Positions 7,432-16,980 of a DNA stretch of 64,000 nt are shown here, piece by piece; the first letter of the stretch is position 1, and each line of letters opens with the position of its first letter. A program made the translations under genes and the position numbers. A model generated the notes under the pieces. That model worked only from the letters and a program-made list of their open reading frames with translations, did not search any database and was not told where the DNA came from. Origin of the DNA: Paracoccus sp. MA (GTDB lineage: Bacteria > Pseudomonadota > Alphaproteobacteria > Rhodobacterales > Rhodobacteraceae). The stretch covers positions 1,139,001 through 1,203,000 of the forward strand of contig NZ_CP087597.1 in the NCBI RefSeq assembly GCF_020990385.1, written 5' to 3'.

Positions 7432-7649
7432 GGTCATTCCTTCGCTTCCTGCAGACGAGCGGGCAGATGCTCGCCCATGGGTTGTCTCCCGTCCCTGTCC
7501 ACCGGAACGGGATCAGGTCGAGATGCGGCAGTATTTGCTAAGAATTCCTAAAGATTCCTTGCTGCGGCGCGCGCAGTTCGGCCCTGCGGCGCAACACACG
7601 TTCAGGTTGCAGATAATCCCCCCGGAACCAGCTGACGGGGAAAATCGCC

Positions 7650-7985
7650 ATGACGATGATGAGCAATGTGATTGCCTTCCAGCCGCGCCCGGCCCAGCCG
7701 CATCTGCGCCGCCCGCGCCTGCTGGTGCGGGCCGCGCGGGCGGGCCTTCAGGGCTGGAGCCGCAAGCGCGACCTGCGCCGGGTGCTGAAATGCGAGGCTC
7801 TGCCCGCCGCCGGCTCGGCCCTTGCCCGGCTGCGCGCCGAAGAAGAACGCCTGGAAATGGCCCGGCGCCAGGGCCAGGCCGGCTATGACATGCATCGCCA
7901 CATCATGCTGCTGATCGCGATCCTGGCCGAGACGGCCGAAGCCGCCGGGGCCGCGACCTGCCCGGCGCCGCTTACTTGCCCCTGA
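7650..7985 (+). CDS. DUF6477 family protein
   Basis: 111-aa protein of a small Rhodobacterales family. The marker motif is RRPRLLVRAARAG (residues about 20-32), followed by the segment DLRRVLKCEALPAAGSALARL, EEERLEMARRQGQAGYDMHRHI and a short helical LLIAILAE. It is basic, cytosolic and without catalytic residues; function is unknown. It lies divergent from the DUF6456 gene, and its 3' end overlaps the 3' end of the convergent HerA-like ATPase gene by 14 nt, so the two transcripts may interfere. Confidence 0.75.
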   Translation: MTMMSNVIAFQPRPAQPHLRRPRLLVRAARAGLQGWSRKRDLRRVLKCEALPAAGSALARLRAEEERLEMARRQGQAGYDMHRHIMLLIAILAETAEAAGAATCPAPLTCP

Positions 7986-9555
7986 ACAGCGAGCCCAGAA
8001 CGCCGCGCACCAGCGCCTGCCCGGTCTTGGTGCCCAGCTGCCGGGCCAGGCTCTTGCCGAAGGTCGTGGCAATCGAATCGCTGTTCGAGCGGCGGGCGCG
8101 CGGCTTGGGCTCGGCCGGGAGCCGGGCGGCGGGATCGTAGCGACGGCCGCGGGCATGCTCGCGGTCCATCTTCCAGAGGTCGTCGTCCAAGCCTCCGGCC
8201 CCTGCCCCCGGCCCGGTGCTGGCGCTCGCGGCCGCGGCCTCGGCGCGCTTGGCCAGGATCTCGGCCGCCGATTCCCGGTCGAGCGGCGTGCCGTATTTCA
8301 ACGCCATGGGCGAGGCGGCGTTGATCGCCGCGCGCTCGGTATCCGGGATCGGACCGAGTTGCGACAGCGGCGGGCGAATCAGCGTGCGCTGCACGATGCC
8401 CGGCACGCCCTTGGCCTCCAGAAGCGAGGTCACCGCCTCGCCGGTGCCGACGGCCTGGATCGCCTCGGCCGTGTCGAAATCCGGATTCGCGCGATAGTTC
8501 TGCGCCGCCAGCCGCAGCGCCTTCTGGTCCTTGGCGGTAAAGGCGCGCAGCGCGTGCTGCACCCGGTTGCCCAGCTGGCCCAGCACCGATTCCGGCAGGT
8601 CGGCCGGGTTCTGGCTGATGAACCACAGGCTGACGCCCTTGGACCGGATCAGCCGCGCCACCTGCTCGATCTTGTCCACCAGCGCCGGCGGCGCGTCGTC
8701 GAACAACAGATGCGCTTCGTCGAAGAAAAAGGCGATCTTCGGCTTGTCCGGGTCGCCGACCTCGGGCAGCTGCTCGAACAGCTCGGCCATCAGCCAAAGC
8801 AGGAAGGTCGCGTAAAGGCGCGGCGCGTTCATCAGTTTCTCGGCCGAGAGGATGTTGATCATCCCCTTGCCCGAGGCGTCCAACCGCATCATGTCCGCAA
8901 GTTCCAGCGCCGGCTCGCCGAACAGCAAGCCGCCGCCCTCGTTCTCCAGCACCATGAGCGCGCGCTGGATGGCGCCCACCGAGGCGGTCGAGACATTGCC
9001 GTATTTCAGCGACAGGTCCTTGGCGTTCTGCCCGACCCAGACCAGCATGGCCTGCAGGTCCTTGAGATCCAGCAGCGCCAGCCCCTCCTCGTCGGCGACG
9101 CGGAAGGCGATGTTCATCACCCCCTCCTGCGCATCGCTCAGCCCCATCAGCCGCGAGAGCAGCAGCGGCCCCATCTCGGCCGGGGTGGTGCGGACCGGGT
9201 GGCCGCGCTGGCCCCAGATGTCCCAGAAGGTGACGGGAAAGGCCTGGTAGTCCAGGGCGACGCCGATCTGCTCGGCGCGGCTGAGAAAGCTCTCGTGCAG
9301 CTTGCCCTCGGCCAGGCCCGGCTTGGCGATGCCGGCCAGGTCGCCCTTCACATCGGCCATGAAGACCGGCACCCCGGCGCGCGAGAACGATTCGGCCAGC
9401 GTCTGCAAGGTCACCGTCTTGCCGGTCCCCGTCGCTCCGGCGATCAGCCCGTGGCGGTTGGCGTATTTCAGCAGCAGCAGCTGCGGCGCCGCGTAATCCG
9501 CGCCGCCTCCGCCCACGAAGACCGTTCCGGCGTCCAGATCGACGATTTCTGTCAT
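7972..9555 (-). CDS. HerA/YjgR-like DUF853 ATPase
   Basis: 527-aa P-loop ATPase of the HerA/FtsK clade, DUF853 (YjgR) type. Walker A is GATGTGKTVT (about residues 37-46) and Walker B is FFFDEAHLLFDD; ISQNPADLPESVLGQLGNRVQHALRAFT is the conserved helicase-like segment. The family resembles DNA-pumping ATPases but has no proven role. The C-terminal tail is Ala/Gly- and Arg-rich. ATG 9555 is preceded by GGAGGAAAA, and the longer frame upstream lacks conserved sequence. No NurA-type nuclease partner is present nearby. Confidence 0.88.
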   Translation of the reverse strand: MTEIVDLDAGTVFVGGGGADYAAPQLLLLKYANRHGLIAGATGTGKTVTLQTLAESFSRAGVPVFMADVKGDLAGIAKPGLAEGKLHESFLSRAEQIGVALDYQAFPVTFWDIWGQRGHPVRTTPAEMGPLLLSRLMGLSDAQEGVMNIAFRVADEEGLALLDLKDLQAMLVWVGQNAKDLSLKYGNVSTASVGAIQRALMVLENEGGGLLFGEPALELADMMRLDASGKGMINILSAEKLMNAPRLYATFLLWLMAELFEQLPEVGDPDKPKIAFFFDEAHLLFDDAPPALVDKIEQVARLIRSKGVSLWFISQNPADLPESVLGQLGNRVQHALRAFTAKDQKALRLAAQNYRANPDFDTAEAIQAVGTGEAVTSLLEAKGVPGIVQRTLIRPPLSQLGPIPDTERAAINAASPMALKYGTPLDRESAAEILAKRAEAAAASASTGPGAGAGGLDDDLWKMDREHARGRRYDPAARLPAEPKPRARRSNSDSIATTFGKSLARQLGTKTGQALVRGVLGSLFRGK

Positions 9556-9589
9556 TTTTCCTCCTCGGATCGGCAAAAAAGCGCGGGCT

Positions 9590-9713
9590 TGGGACGAAAG
9601 GACAATACAACCGTAACGATTTTGTGCCAGTCTGTTCCTTGCCGGACCCCGCATCGGCGGATGGCCGGCTTCCTCCCTGTTGGACTGCCGCGCCTTCGGG
9701 CGCGGCATTTTTT
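9590..9713 (+). ncRNA. candidate small RNA ending in TTCG-loop terminator
   Basis: The plus strand carries no gene between 7985 and 10063, yet has a textbook terminator at 9687-9713. A small RNA of roughly 80-130 nt ending there would explain it. The segment before the hairpin contains TTCCTCCC (9670-9677), an anti-Shine-Dalgarno-like pyrimidine stretch similar to the CCUCC motifs of several Rhodobacter sRNAs. The 5' end is a guess. Confidence 0.35.
9687..9713 (+). terminator. orphan intrinsic terminator (TTCG tetraloop)
   Basis: Perfect 8-bp stem GCCGCGCC / GGCGCGGC (9687-9694, 9699-9706) closed by a TTCG tetraloop and followed by ATTTTTT. The T run exists only on the plus strand, so it terminates a plus-strand transcript. 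No coding sequence precedes it on that strand for 1.7 kb. Confidence 0.85.
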
Positions 9714-10062
9714 CGCCGCGGATGCCTGCGATCTGCCCAGTTCACGGCCTTGTCGCGCCGATGTCATCATTGACGTTTAGGACAGTTGACGGCTTCCCTC
9801 GCTGGCTCTAGCCTTCGGCGCAATGATGACCGGCCAGTCCGGCAGGGAAGGTAAGCATGGGGACCCGGGGCGGCTGTCTTACGCTCCGGGTCCCTCGCTT
9901 CTGCGGCCTCGCCCCTGCCGTTCCGCGCGACCCTGGGCCTTGCCGCGCATCTTCCAACCCATCTTCCAACGCAAAGGTGACGGCGTGCGATGCGATCCGC
10001 CCTGACAAGCCAGCATGCGCATGTTAGGACCGGGGCCGATGCATGGACCAAAGGAAGAGAAC

Positions 10063-10812
10063 ATGGTCAACAGGACGTCCGCGGCACTGATCGCCGCCCT
10101 CTTCACCCTGGCGGGCACCACCAGCGTGATGGCGCAAGACGCGAGCACCGAGACCCCGGCCCAGCCAGCCGCCGAAGCCCCCGCGGCCGAAGCGCCCGCC
10201 CCTGCCACCCCGGAAGCCGAGGCGCCGGCCGCCGCCGAAGCTGAAGCCGAAGCTGCGCCGGAAGCCGCCGCCGAGGGCGAGACGCAGGTCGGTCAGCCCT
10301 ATGCCAGATCGACGCATGGCGACTGGACCCTGCGCTGCATGAAGACGCAGGAGGGCAACGATCCCTGCGAGCTTTACCAGCTACTCAAGGACCAGAACGA
10401 TTCGCCGGTGGCCGAGGCCTCGGTGATCCCGATGAGCGGCAACGTTCAGGCCGTCATCACCTTCATCGCGCCGCTGGAAACCGACCTTCAGGCCGGGCTG
10501 GGCCTGCAGGTCGATGCCGCCAAGGAATCGCGCTATCCCTTCATGCTCTGCGCGCCGGTCGGCTGCATCTCGCGCATCGGCCTGGCGGATGCCGAACTGG
10601 GCCCGTTGAAAAAGGGCAACAAGGCCACCGTCTCGGTCCTGCCCTTCGGCGCGCCGAAAGAGCAGCTGGTCAAGCTGGACCTGTCGCTCAAGGGCTTTAC
10701 CGCCGGCATGAACGCGCTGGTCGAGGCAAACAAGAACCTCGCCGCCGCACCGGCCGCCGCACCGGCTGAGGCCCCGGCCGAGGCTCCGGCCGAGGCGCCC
10801 CAGCAGCAGTAA
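10063..10812 (+). CDS. IalB-type invasion-associated locus B family protein
   Basis: 249-aa exported protein of the IalB family, named after Bartonella but widespread in non-pathogenic alphaproteobacteria. A signal peptide (MVNRTSAALIAALFTLAGTT, cleavage near VMA-QD) is followed by an Ala/Pro/Glu-rich spacer (about residues 25-85). The globular domain then shows HGDWTLRCMKTQEGNDPCELYQ, SRYPFMLCAPVGCISRIGL and LSLKGFTAGMNAL, with four cysteines that could form two disulfides in the periplasm. A second EAPAEAPAEAP repeat closes the protein. Start 10063 has AAGGAAGAG upstream; a longer frame from 10015 lacks a signal sequence. A terminator follows at 10854. Confidence 0.88.
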   Translation: MVNRTSAALIAALFTLAGTTSVMAQDASTETPAQPAAEAPAAEAPAPATPEAEAPAAAEAEAEAAPEAAAEGETQVGQPYARSTHGDWTLRCMKTQEGNDPCELYQLLKDQNDSPVAEASVIPMSGNVQAVITFIAPLETDLQAGLGLQVDAAKESRYPFMLCAPVGCISRIGLADAELGPLKKGNKATVSVLPFGAPKEQLVKLDLSLKGFTAGMNALVEANKNLAAAPAAAPAEAPAEAPAEAPQQQ

Positions 10813-10853
10813 GCCGAAACGGCAAGGGGCGCCGCCGGCGCCCCCTTCGCATC

Positions 10854-10879
10854 GGGCCGGGTCACTCCCGGCCCTTTTT
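10854..10879 (+). terminator. intrinsic terminator after the IalB-type gene
   Basis: GGGCCGGG (10854-10861), loop TCACT, CCCGGCCC (10867-10874), then five T. It separates the IalB-type gene from the convergent degP gene, which ends 8 nt later. Confidence 0.85.
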
Positions 10880-10886
10880 CATGCGC

Positions 10887-12431
10887 TCATTCGACCGGCA
10901 GGGCGACGAAGCGCGGCTCGCCGGCGCGGCGCACCATGACCAGGATGGACTTGCGCCCGGCCTCGCGCGCCTCCTTGATGCGCGCCTCCAGATCGGCCAG
11001 CGTGGCCACCGGCTGCTGGCCCGCCTCGGTGATCACGTCGCCGGCGACCAGGCCCTTGTCCGAGGCGGCGCCGGCCGGATCGACCGATTGCACCACCAGC
11101 CCCTGCATGTCGCGCGACACCCCAAGCTCGCCTGCGATCTCCGGCGTCAGCGGCGCCAGTGTCATGCCCATCAGGTCGCTCGCGGCCTCTTCGGCGCTGT
11201 CCACCTTGCCGCTGCCGGTGCCCTCGGCCAACTCGCGCCGGCCCAGCGTCACCTGCAGCTCGACCGGCTTGCCGTCGCGCTGCACCACGACATCGACCGC
11301 CTCGCCCACCGGCGCGTCGGCCACCCGGCGCACCAGGTCGCGCGGGTCCTTGACCTCGCCGCCGGCGAAGCTGGTGATCACGTCGCCGGCCTTCATCCCG
11401 GCATCGGCGGCGGGACCGGCCGGCACATCGGTGACCATGGCGCCCCGGGCGTCGGCCAGGCCCAGCGATTCGGCGATGTCGTCGGTCACCGGCTGGATCT
11501 TGACGCCCAGCCAGCCGCGCCGCGTCTCGCCAAAGGCCTCGAGCTGCTCGACCACCTTGCTGACCACGTTCGAAGCCATCGAGAAGCCGATGCCGATCGA
11601 GCCGCCATTCGGCGACAGGATCGCGGTGTTCACGCCGATCACCTCGCCGTCCATGTTGAAGAGCGGCCCGCCGGAATTGCCCCGGTTGATCGCCGCATCG
11701 GTCTGGATGAAATCGTCATAGGTGCCCGACAGCGCCCGGTTGCGGGCCGAGACGATCCCGGTCGAGGCCGAGAAGCCCTGCCCTAGCGGGTTGCCAAGCG
11801 CCAGCACCCAGTCGCCCACCCGCGCCTGGTCGCTGTCGCCGAACTTGACGAAGGGCAAGGGCTCGGGGCTTTCCACCTTGAGCACGGCGACATCGGTCTT
11901 GTCGTCCTTGCCGATCACCTTGGCCGGCAGCCGCTGGCCCGAGAAGAATTCGACCTCGATCTCGTCGGCGCCGTCGATGACGTGATTGTTGGTCACGATC
12001 AGCCCCTCGGGCGAGACGACGAAGCCCGAACCCAGCGCGTTCGAGCGCTGCTCGCGCTGCGGCCCGCGCTGGAAGGGGTTGTCCTCGCCGGGGGGGAAGC
12101 CGGGAAAGCCGAATTCGCGGAACAGGTCGCTGAACGGGCTGCCTTCGGGCAGCTGCGGCCCGCGGGCCAGAGGCGTCGAGACCGTCGAGGTGGTGGTGAT
12201 GTTCACGACCGCCGGGCTGACCTGCTCGACCAGATCGGCAAAGCTTTCCGGCATGACCCGCTGCTGGCGGGCCTGGCTTTCGGGCGCGGTCAGCGGCTGG
12301 TTGTTGTTCGCCGCCTCCTGCGCGGACTGGGCCGCGGGCGCCCCCGGCTCTTGCGCGATGGCGGGCGACAGCGCCAGCAGCAGCGCAAGACCCGAAGCGG
12401 TCAGAAGATGGCGGGACGAAGGTCTGTTCAT
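10887..12431 (-). CDS. Do/DegP-family periplasmic serine protease
   Basis: 514-aa HtrA/DegP protein acting in the periplasm as protease and chaperone for misfolded envelope proteins. A signal peptide (ending near SPAIAQ) precedes a trypsin-like domain with His150 (TNNHVIDG), Asp180 (KTDVAVLK) and Ser253 (GNSGGPLF), the intact catalytic triad. Two PDZ domains follow (from about RRGWLGVKIQPV and from about MTLAPLTPEIAGELGV). The LA-loop region after residue 80 is rich in Pro/Gly/Phe as in DegP. AAGGAG lies upstream of the ATG. It stands alone, convergent with the IalB-type gene. Confidence 0.95.
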   Translation of the reverse strand: MNRPSSRHLLTASGLALLLALSPAIAQEPGAPAAQSAQEAANNNQPLTAPESQARQQRVMPESFADLVEQVSPAVVNITTTSTVSTPLARGPQLPEGSPFSDLFREFGFPGFPPGEDNPFQRGPQREQRSNALGSGFVVSPEGLIVTNNHVIDGADEIEVEFFSGQRLPAKVIGKDDKTDVAVLKVESPEPLPFVKFGDSDQARVGDWVLALGNPLGQGFSASTGIVSARNRALSGTYDDFIQTDAAINRGNSGGPLFNMDGEVIGVNTAILSPNGGSIGIGFSMASNVVSKVVEQLEAFGETRRGWLGVKIQPVTDDIAESLGLADARGAMVTDVPAGPAADAGMKAGDVITSFAGGEVKDPRDLVRRVADAPVGEAVDVVVQRDGKPVELQVTLGRRELAEGTGSGKVDSAEEAASDLMGMTLAPLTPEIAGELGVSRDMQGLVVQSVDPAGAASDKGLVAGDVITEAGQQPVATLADLEARIKEAREAGRKSILVMVRRAGEPRFVALPVE

Positions 12432-12589
12432 CTGGATTGTCTCCTTCCAGGCCGGGGCGGAGATGCCGGCACCCCGGCAATATGCTCATGTTCAAGGGGA
12501 TTTTCGACCCCGTTGCAAATGAACCACGCTCGCAAAGGATGAACTGATCGTGACTTGCGGGCAATGCCGGGCGCAGGGGCCGGAACATG

Positions 12590-12621
12590 AAAAAAGTTCC
12601 GCGGCCCGAGGGACGCGGAAC
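12590..12621 (-). terminator. intrinsic terminator of the nrdJ operon
   Basis: On the minus strand GTTCCGCG / CGCGGAAC (8-bp stem, 10-nt loop) is followed by six T. It lies 24 nt after the stop of the 83-aa gene downstream of nrdJ and so closes that transcription unit. Confidence 0.85.
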
Positions 12622-12644
12622 AGGTTTCATCGCAGCGATGATCT

Positions 12645-12896
12645 TCAGTTCAGCCGCGCGGCCTCGCCGGCGCAAAGCAGCGTGACGAGGGTCGAGGCGC
12701 CGCGCATCTCGATCCCCGCCACGTCCATCGGCCGGCGGTCCAGCTCGCCGCCCAGGATCTCGATCCGGCCCGCGCCGTGAAAGGCGGCATCCAGCAGCGA
12801 CAGGACCGCATCGCCGCGCAGCTCGGCCTCGACCCCGCCGGGGATCGGGTGAATGGCGGCGGGGGTGATGCGCCGCACGCCGACGAGCAGTTCCAT
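12645..12896 (-). CDS. hypothetical protein downstream of nrdJ, 83 aa
   Basis: 83-aa soluble protein (MELLVGVRRITPAAIHPIPGG...). Segments GGVEAELRGDAVLSLLDAAFHGAGRIEILGGELDRRPMD suggest a small alpha/beta fold; there are no cysteines in a redox motif (only one, in TLLCAGEAARLN), so it is not a glutaredoxin. It lies 62 nt after nrdJ, before a shared terminator, and thus is probably co-transcribed with it. I do not know its function. The upstream extension to 13037 overlaps the nrdJ 3' end in another frame and is not real. Confidence 0.6.
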   Translation of the reverse strand: MELLVGVRRITPAAIHPIPGGVEAELRGDAVLSLLDAAFHGAGRIEILGGELDRRPMDVAGIEMRGASTLVTLLCAGEAARLN

Positions 12897-12958
12897 GGCT
12901 TGCCCTTTCGTTTCGGGAAGGCCCGGCCGCACCATGCGCCCGGACCCGGGGGCCCGCT

Positions 12959-15900
12959 TCAGCTGCAGCCGCTGGTCGCGCCGCAGGTGTTGCACTTCAT
13001 GCAGGTGCCGTTGCGGACCAGCGTGTAATTGCCGCATTCGCCGCAGGGATCGCCCTCATAACCCTGCATCCGGGCCTTGGCACGCGCATCCAGGGTGACG
13101 ACGCCCACCGCAGCCGCACCCTCCGCCGTCGAAACCGCCGCGACCGAGACCCCGGATTGCAGCGCCACCAGATCCTGCGGCAGGCGCTTGCGCAAATAGC
13201 CGGTCGAGCTGATCTGCCGCAGCATCTCCAGCGAACGCGAGGCGCCTTCGCTGACCGGGGCGAGATTGGGCTGGCTTTCGCTCTCGCCGCCGCCCAGATC
13301 GTCGAAGCGCGCGCCCTGCGGCTTCACATGTGCCAGATCGGTGCGGTCCAGATAGGAAACCGCCAGCTCGCGGAACACGTAATCGAGGATCGAGGTCGCA
13401 TTCTTGATGCTGTCATTGCCCTGCACCATGCCCGCCGGCTCGAAGCGGGTAAAGGTGAAGGCGTCGACGAACTCCTCCAGCGGCACGCCGTATTGCAGGC
13501 CCACCGAGACGGCGATGGCGAAATTGTTCATCATCGCCCGGAAGCCCGCGCCTTCCTTGTGCATGTCGATGAAGATCTCGCCCAGCTTGCCGTCGTCATA
13601 TTCGCCGGTGCGCAGATAGACCTTGTGCCCCCCGATGATCGCCTTCTGGGTATAGCCCTTGCGGCGCTGCGGCAGCTTCTCGCGATGGCTGCGCACCGCC
13701 TCCTTGACGATGATCTTCTCGACCACCTTCTCGGCGACGACCGCGACCTTTTCCTGCAGGCTGCCGCTGGCCAGGATCTCCTCGGCCTCCTCGTCATCCT
13801 CGACCAGCGCCGAGGCCAGCGGCTGCGACAGCTTAGAGCCGTCGCGGTAAAGCGCATTGGCCTTGATGCCCAGGGACCAGCTCAGCTCATAGGCGGCCAG
13901 CGCATCGGCGATGCTGGCGCTGTTCGGCATGTTGATGGTCTTGGAGATCGCGCCCGAAATGAAGCTCTGCGCCGCCGCCATCATGCGGATATGGCTGTCA
14001 ACCGACAGGTAGCGGGTGCCCTTCTTGCCGCAGGCATTGGCGCAGTCGAAGACCGGGTAGTGCGCAGGGTCCAGATGCGGCGCGCCCTCCAGCGTCATGG
14101 TGCCGCAGACATGGTCGTTCGCCGCGTCGATCTGCGCCCGGGTGAAGCCCAGATGCCGCAGCAGGTCGAAGCCGGGGTCGTTCAGCTTCTCGGCCGGGAT
14201 GCCCAGGGTCTCGCGGCAGAAGGCCTCGCCCAGCGTCCACTGGTTGAAGACGAAGCGGATGTCGAAGGCCGAGGCCAGCGCCGCATCGATCTTTTCCAGC
14301 TCGCGCGGACCGAAACCGTGGCCGATCAGGCTGGCATGGTTGATGCCCGGGCAATTGCCAAGGCTGGCATGGCCCACGGCATAGGCGATGATCTCCTCGA
14401 TCTGCGCCGAGCCATAGCCCAGCGTCTCCAGCGCCGCCGGGACCGAGCGGTTGATGATCTTGAAATAGCCGCCGCCGGCCAGCTTCTTGAACTTCACCAG
14501 CGCGAAATCGGGCTCGATGCCGGTGGTGTCGCAATCCATCACCAGCCCGATGGTCCCCGTGGGCGCGATCACCGTCGCCTGGGCGTTGCGGAAGCCGTGC
14601 TCCTCGCCCAGGGTCAGCGCCTCGTCCCAGGCGCCCTGCGCCAGCGCCACCAGCCGCGGGTCGGGGCAGTTCGCAGCGTCCAGCTCGACCGGGCGGACGT
14701 TCACGCCCTCATAGGCGCCGGTGCCATGCGCCGCGGCGCGGTGGTTGCGGATCACCCGCAGCATGTGGCGAGCGTTCTTCTTGTAGCCGGGGAACGGCCC
14801 CAGCTCGGCCGCCATCTCGGCCGAGGTGGCATAGGCCACGCCGGTCATGATCGCGGTCAGCGCCCCGCAGAGCGCCCGGCCCTGCTCGCTGTCATAGCCC
14901 AAGCCCATGTTCATCAGGAGGCCGCCGATATTGGCATAGCCCAGGCCCAGCGTGCGGAAATCGTAGCTGCGCTGCGCGATCTCCTTGCTGGGGAACTGCG
15001 CCATCAGCACCGAGATCTCCAGCGTGACGGTCCACAGCCGGCTGGCATGGACATAGCCGTCGGCGTCGAATTCCTTGCCGTCCCAGAAGGTCAGCAGGTT
15101 CATCGAGGCCAGGTTGCAGGCCGTGTCGTCCAGGAACATGTATTCGCTGCACGGGTTCGAGGCCCGGATCGGCCCGTGGTCCGGGCAGGTATGCCAGGCG
15201 TTGATCGTATCGTGGAACTGGATGCCCGGATCGGCGCAGGCCCATGCGGCATGGCCTATCTGATCCCAGAGCGCACGCGCCGACACGGTCTTCGCCACCG
15301 TGCCGTCGGTGCGGCGCACCAGTTCCCAGGGCAGGTCGTCGCGGACCGCGCGCAGGAAGGCATCCGTCACCCGCACCGAGTTGTTGGAATTCTGCCCCGA
15401 GACCGAGACATAGGCTTCCGAGTCCCAATCGGTATCATAGGTCGGAAACTCAATCGAATCAAAGCCCTGGCGGGCGTATTGCAGAACCCGGTTGACATAG
15501 GTCTCCGGGATCATGCTGCGCTTGGCGGAACGGATCGCCGATTTCAGCGCCGCGTTCCGGGCCGGGTCGGTGGCATCCTCGATGCTGCCGTCCCAGCCGC
15601 GGATCGCGGCGAAGATCTCGTTCAGCTTCCGTTCGTGCATCTTGGAGCCGGCCACCAGCGAGGCGACCTTCTGCTCTTCGATGACCTTCCAGTTGATGAA
15701 CTGCTCGATGTCGGGGTGATCCATGTCGCAGATCACCATCTTTGCCGCGCGCCGGGTCGTTCCGCCCGATTTGATCGCGCCGGCTGCGCGGTCTCCGATC
15801 TTCAGGAAGCCCATGAGCCCCGAAGATTTCCCGCCGCCCGACAGTTTCTCGCCCTCCCCTCGAAGGGACGAAAAATTGGTGCCCGTGCCCGAGCCGTATT

Positions 15901-16576
15901 TGAAAAGCCGCGCCTCGCGGACCCAGAGGTCCATGATGCCGCCCTCGTTCACCAGGTCGTCGCTGACCGACTGGATGAAGCAGGCATGCGGCTGCGGATG
16001 CTCATAGGCGCTGTCCGACTTGACCAGCTTGCCGGTCTTGTAATCGACATAGAAATGGCCCTGCGACGGTCCGTCGATGCCATAGGCCCAGTGCAGTCCG
16101 GTATTGAACCATTGCGGGCTGTTCGGCGCCCCCATCTGCGCCGCCAGCATGAAGCGCATCTCGTCGTAATAGGCACGGGCGTCTTCTTCGTTCGAAAAAT
16201 ACCCGCCCTTCCAGCCCCAATAGGCCCAGGCGCCGGCCAGCCGGTCGAAGACCTGCCGGGCGCTGGTCTCGCCGCCATAGCGCGCCTCCTCGGGAAGCCC
16301 GGCCAGCGCCTCCTCGTCGGGAACCGAGCGCCACAGGAATTCCGGCACGCCCTTCTCCTTGACGCGCTTGAGCCGCGCCGGCACGCCGGCCTTGCGGAAA
16401 TATTTCTGGGCGATGACGTCCGAGGCCACCTGGCTCCAGCCCTGCGGCACCTCCACCGCCTCGTTGCGGAAGACGATCTTGCCGTCGGGGTTGCGGATCT
16501 CGCTGGTGGTGGTGGTAAAGGAAAGCGCGCCGTAAGCCCCGCTTTCGGCCGTGGTAAAGCGCCGTTCGATCCGCAT
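12959..16576 (-). CDS. nrdJ: vitamin B12-dependent class II ribonucleotide reductase
   Basis: 1205-aa adenosylcobalamin-dependent ribonucleotide reductase, which makes deoxyribonucleotides with or without oxygen. The catalytic barrel is recognisable ([58 protein letters not shown]). The C-terminal third has the TSCPD-type region ([26 protein letters not shown]) and ends in a zinc-finger-like CGECGNY...[14 protein letters not shown] holding the redox-active cysteines. Length fits the long form of this family. I chose ATG 16576 (MRIERRFTT) with CAGGG upstream; ATG 16597 is possible. It is followed by an 83-aa gene and a terminator. No cobalamin riboswitch was seen upstream. Confidence 0.95.
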   Translation of the reverse strand: MRIERRFTTAESGAYGALSFTTTTSEIRNPDGKIVFRNEAVEVPQGWSQVASDVIAQKYFRKAGVPARLKRVKEKGVPEFLWRSVPDEEALAGLPEEARYGGETSARQVFDRLAGAWAYWGWKGGYFSNEEDARAYYDEMRFMLAAQMGAPNSPQWFNTGLHWAYGIDGPSQGHFYVDYKTGKLVKSDSAYEHPQPHACFIQSVSDDLVNEGGIMDLWVREARLFKYGSGTGTNFSSLRGEGEKLSGGGKSSGLMGFLKIGDRAAGAIKSGGTTRRAAKMVICDMDHPDIEQFINWKVIEEQKVASLVAGSKMHERKLNEIFAAIRGWDGSIEDATDPARNAALKSAIRSAKRSMIPETYVNRVLQYARQGFDSIEFPTYDTDWDSEAYVSVSGQNSNNSVRVTDAFLRAVRDDLPWELVRRTDGTVAKTVSARALWDQIGHAAWACADPGIQFHDTINAWHTCPDHGPIRASNPCSEYMFLDDTACNLASMNLLTFWDGKEFDADGYVHASRLWTVTLEISVLMAQFPSKEIAQRSYDFRTLGLGYANIGGLLMNMGLGYDSEQGRALCGALTAIMTGVAYATSAEMAAELGPFPGYKKNARHMLRVIRNHRAAAHGTGAYEGVNVRPVELDAANCPDPRLVALAQGAWDEALTLGEEHGFRNAQATVIAPTGTIGLVMDCDTTGIEPDFALVKFKKLAGGGYFKIINRSVPAALETLGYGSAQIEEIIAYAVGHASLGNCPGINHASLIGHGFGPRELEKIDAALASAFDIRFVFNQWTLGEAFCRETLGIPAEKLNDPGFDLLRHLGFTRAQIDAANDHVCGTMTLEGAPHLDPAHYPVFDCANACGKKGTRYLSVDSHIRMMAAAQSFISGAISKTINMPNSASIADALAAYELSWSLGIKANALYRDGSKLSQPLASALVEDDEEAEEILASGSLQEKVAVVAEKVVEKIIVKEAVRSHREKLPQRRKGYTQKAIIGGHKVYLRTGEYDDGKLGEIFIDMHKEGAGFRAMMNNFAIAVSVGLQYGVPLEEFVDAFTFTRFEPAGMVQGNDSIKNATSILDYVFRELAVSYLDRTDLAHVKPQGARFDDLGGGESESQPNLAPVSEGASRSLEMLRQISSTGYLRKRLPQDLVALQSGVSVAAVSTAEGAAAVGVVTLDARAKARMQGYEGDPCGECGNYTLVRNGTCMKCNTCGATSGCS

Positions 16577-16980
16577 GCCCTGACTGTCCCCCGTCATCCG
16601 CGCCCCGGACCGCGCAGCCGGTCCGCCGCCGCCCGCGCCGCAAGGCACGGGTCCGGCAGCCGGATCGCCCGGCACCCCGAAAGCTTATTTCCTGATCTCT
16701 GCCCCTTGCCGCCGAACCGGATCGGATGTCGGGAAGGACACAAGATCTGGTGGCGCCACCGGCCTGGGCCACAAATTGACCCGAGAGATGACGCTTTTCA
16801 ACATAAAATTTTGCTGGACAGCAGCGTCGAAACAGACCCTCGGCCAGGGGCGGGGATTCGCTGCAAGTGCATTGTTAACAACTGGCAAATCCCGACAAAA
16901 GCCGAAAAGCCAAGCGATCTGGCAAGGTTCCCCGCCGCCGCTCACGCGGTTTCCACAGGCTTATCCCCAGCCGCCGGGCG
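16577..16980. other. 404-nt promoter region upstream of nrdJ
   Basis: Gap between nrdJ and the preceding 5-FCL gene, both on minus. It contains an AT-rich island (16790-16815, CAACATAAAATTTTGCTG) likely to include the nrdJ promoter, and near 16950-16969 two motifs resembling DnaA boxes: GTTTCCACA and TTATCCCCA (the second one mismatch from TTATCCACA). I see no riboswitch and no conserved reading frame. Confidence 0.45.

Larger units (their letters stand above)
9556..10062. other. 507-nt intergenic region with orphan terminator
   Basis: Divergent region between the HerA-like ATPase (minus) and the IalB-type gene (plus). It holds promoters for both, a strong plus-strand terminator at 9687-9713 with no gene before it, and a 12-nt tandem repeat (CATCTTCCAACC, copies starting at 9948 and 9960). 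Short open frames at 9767-10051 (minus) and 9823-10005 (plus) have Arg/Pro-rich, non-conserved-looking products and I do not call them genes. Confidence 0.6.

Noticed and set aside
9767..10051. Short open frames between the HerA-like and IalB-type genes
   Set aside because: Arg/Pro/Cys-rich translations, no ribosome binding sites, overlapping the promoter region on both strands.
16577..16980. Cobalamin riboswitch expected before a B12-dependent reductase
   Set aside because: No B12-box-like sequence or matching helices were found in the leader.
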